Source of the DNA: a virus
Virus record (IMG/VR): IMGVR_UViG_3300032087_002060
Coordinates: 1-39,636 of that record
Direction: 5' to 3' (one strand)
DNA: 39,636 nucleotides
In this document: positions 38,292 to 39,636 of the stretch, piece after piece
How the letters are laid out: each line of letters opens with the position of its first letter
Numbering within the stretch: the first letter of the stretch is position 1
Translations under genes and position numbers: made by a program
The notes under the pieces: model-generated
Databases searched by the model: none
Seen by the model: only the letters and a program-made list of their open reading frames with translations
Told to the model about the DNA's origin: nothing

Positions 38292-39503
38292 TTAAATAGA
38301 GTATCTAATAATAACTACGCCAGAGCCGCCAGAACCGCCATACATAGGCTCACCACCTGTGCGACCTGCTCCACCACCACCGCCACCAGTGTTAGCTGTT
38401 CCGTCTTGACCTAAAGAGTAACCACTAAAGCCGCGCATTGACGTACCAGAGCCGCTACTGTTACCAGCATCTCCTTGTCCACCGCCTCCTGGATTGTTGA
38501 CAGGCATAGTTACAACAGACCAAGCACCGCCTTGTCCACCACCAGCGTAGTATTCGCTAGTACCAGTAATGTCTAAAAGTTTACCAATACCGCCACGACC
38601 AGCAGTTCCAGTGTTAGGGTAGTTTTCGCCAGCACCGCCAGCACCACCGCCACCGCCTCCGGGATAAGGGTTAGATTCATAACCGTCACCACCGTTGCTT
38701 CCAAAGCCGTAAGTACCTGAGTCGCCTGATTGTGAAGGTTGGAGGCCAACACCAGTACCATTACGGATAGAGGTAGAACCTCCAGTTCCCCATCCACCAC
38801 CTGAGCCACCTGAACGGTAAGGTACATCGTCCTGAGAAATGTCCCAAGAACAACCCAGACCACCGCCAAGTGCAGTTAGTCCGTAGAAAGAACTATTACC
38901 GCCTTTAGAGCCTATAGAAGTAGCATTGTTTACACGGTCTGAGCCGCCACCGCCAGCACCAATAGTAACTGTATGTGAGCCTGAAATTAGGCTTAAAGAA
39001 GTCTTATAGATAAGACCCCCAGCACCACCGCCACCTGGAGCTGCGTGGTTACCACCACCACCGCCACCGCCTACGACAAGTACATCTACTTTACCAGAGC
39101 CAGTAACTTCAAGAACACCAGAAGTAGTGAACTTGTGTACTTTGTAGGTAACACCGCCAGATTCGTAGCTCGTCTCAATACCGCCTGTACATTTAAACAA
39201 GTTAGAGCAATCTAACCACTTTGTGCCGTTCCAAGACTTAACGATTCCGTTGTTAGAATCAGTCCAAAGCTGTCCTACAACTGGGTTAGTAGGTTCAGTA
39301 GCATTAGTCTTTACTTTAATGTAGCCATCTTGTGTGAGGTCAGTATTGATTGTATTTTGAAGCGTAGCAATCTCAGTATTAACTGTATTACTTACTTCAG
39401 CATCTAGTGTAGTTACGTCATCATGCTCAACTTCACCTGTAGTTGCGTTTGCACGAAGTTTAGCCATCCAATCTGCGGCTAAACGTGAACGTGATTTACT
39501 CAT
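38292..39503 (-). CDS. Glycine-rich adhesin or secondary tail fibre protein (403 aa)
   Basis: Residues 1-60 are helical and likely trimerise or dock. Residues about 70-95 (PTNPVVGQLWTDSNNGIVKSW) are a fibre module common in phages. From about 120 (YKVHKFTTSGVLEVTGSGKV) to the end the protein is a glycine-rich domain with many GGGGG runs (VDVLVVGGGGGGG, GGGGAGGL) and ends GSGVVIIRYSI. Poly-glycine sandwich domains of this type form tips of phage adhesins and vary with host range. It follows the end of another fibre gene by about 30 bp. Confidence 0.82.
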   Translation of the reverse strand: MSKSRSRLAADWMAKLRANATTGEVEHDDVTTLDAEVSNTVNTEIATLQNTINTDLTQDGYIKVKTNATEPTNPVVGQLWTDSNNGIVKSWNGTKWLDCSNLFKCTGGIETSYESGGVTYKVHKFTTSGVLEVTGSGKVDVLVVGGGGGGGNHAAPGGGGAGGLIYKTSLSLISGSHTVTIGAGGGGSDRVNNATSIGSKGGNSSFYGLTALGGGLGCSWDISQDDVPYRSGGSGGGWGTGGSTSIRNGTGVGLQPSQSGDSGTYGFGSNGGDGYESNPYPGGGGGGAGGAGENYPNTGTAGRGGIGKLLDITGTSEYYAGGGQGGAWSVVTMPVNNPGGGGQGDAGNSSGSGTSMRGFSGYSLGQDGTANTGGGGGGAGRTGGEPMYGGSGGSGVVIIRYSI

Positions 39504-39531
39504 AAGTTTCTCCTATAAGTAACGAGAGGGC

Positions 39532-39636
39532 TTACGCCCCCTCCTGAATTACTTCAGCCTGTTGAGCCAACATAGCCGCTTCAGCTTCAGCCTGACGCTC
39601 TGCCGCAGTCTTAACGACACCATTAGCAAACGCATA
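39532..39636 (-). CDS. C-terminal end of a protein cut by the window edge
   Basis: The last 34 codons of a minus-strand gene are visible (YAFANGVVKTAAERQAEAEA, ending AQQAEVIQEGA and TAA). The Ala/Glu/Gln-rich helix and its place before the adhesin suggest the end of a fibre or fibre-associated protein. If the genome is circular, it could belong to the fibre gene starting at 1195 or to a gene between them. Confidence 0.6.
   Translation of the reverse strand, partial: YAFANGVVKTAAERQAEAEAAMLAQQAEVIQEGA

Overview
The window is almost a whole genome of a T7-like podovirus (Autographiviridae-type). All convincing genes lie on the minus strand, so the biological order runs from high to low coordinates. 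The T7 set is present in T7 order: single-subunit RNA polymerase, ssDNA-binding protein, endonuclease I, primase-helicase, family A DNA polymerase, 5'-3' exonuclease, gp6.7 and gp7.3-like proteins, portal, scaffold, capsid, two tail tube proteins, internal core proteins gp13 to gp16, tail fibre, lysis genes and terminase. The set nrdA, nrdB, thyX, glutaredoxin, mazG, DUF3310 and phoH is typical of marine T7-like phages. A tyrosine integrase beside a tRNA-Leu gene recalls the P-SSP7 and HTVC019P types. The host cannot be named from the sequence; a marine bacterium of moderate GC is likely.

Layout, in order of transcription. Positions 33834-32558 are non-coding and look like the fused genome ends: a phage promoter beside a large inverted repeat, then two short-repeat arrays in opposite orientation around a core of about 240 bp (the likely terminal repeat), then a sigma70-like promoter. 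Early genes follow at 32557-29797: an acidic zinc-ribbon protein, a secreted peptide, small unknowns and a C5-methyltransferase-like protein. A lysogeny-like module at 29909-28483 holds a MarR-like regulator, a tyrosine integrase and tRNA-Leu(UAA). RNA polymerase lies at 28298-25553, split into two genes with two small genes between them. Replication and nucleotide metabolism occupy 25491-15209. Virion genes run from 15171 to the left edge. At the right edge the late region continues with a fibre-end fragment, a glycine-rich adhesin, lysis genes, terminase small subunit, an HNH protein, PhoH and terminase large subunit (39636-33835).

Control: the 16-mer AAACCCACTGCTATAG occurs three times on the minus strand, each time where T7 has a phage promoter: beyond terL (like phiOR), before the ssDNA-binding protein (like phi2.5) and before the virion operon (like phi6.5). 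It aligns well with the T7 promoter. Two hairpin terminators flank the capsid gene, as T-phi does in T7. Host polymerase probably reads the early genes, which make the two-part phage polymerase, which then uses the 16-mer promoters.

The most unusual point is the RNA polymerase. A 258-residue gene carries the N-terminal domain and a 553-residue gene carries thumb, palm and fingers with all catalytic residues. The break falls in the linker at about T7 residue 300, with no residue apparently lost. Two small genes fill the gap by TGATG overlaps, so this looks like a stable fission and not an intron or a frameshift error.
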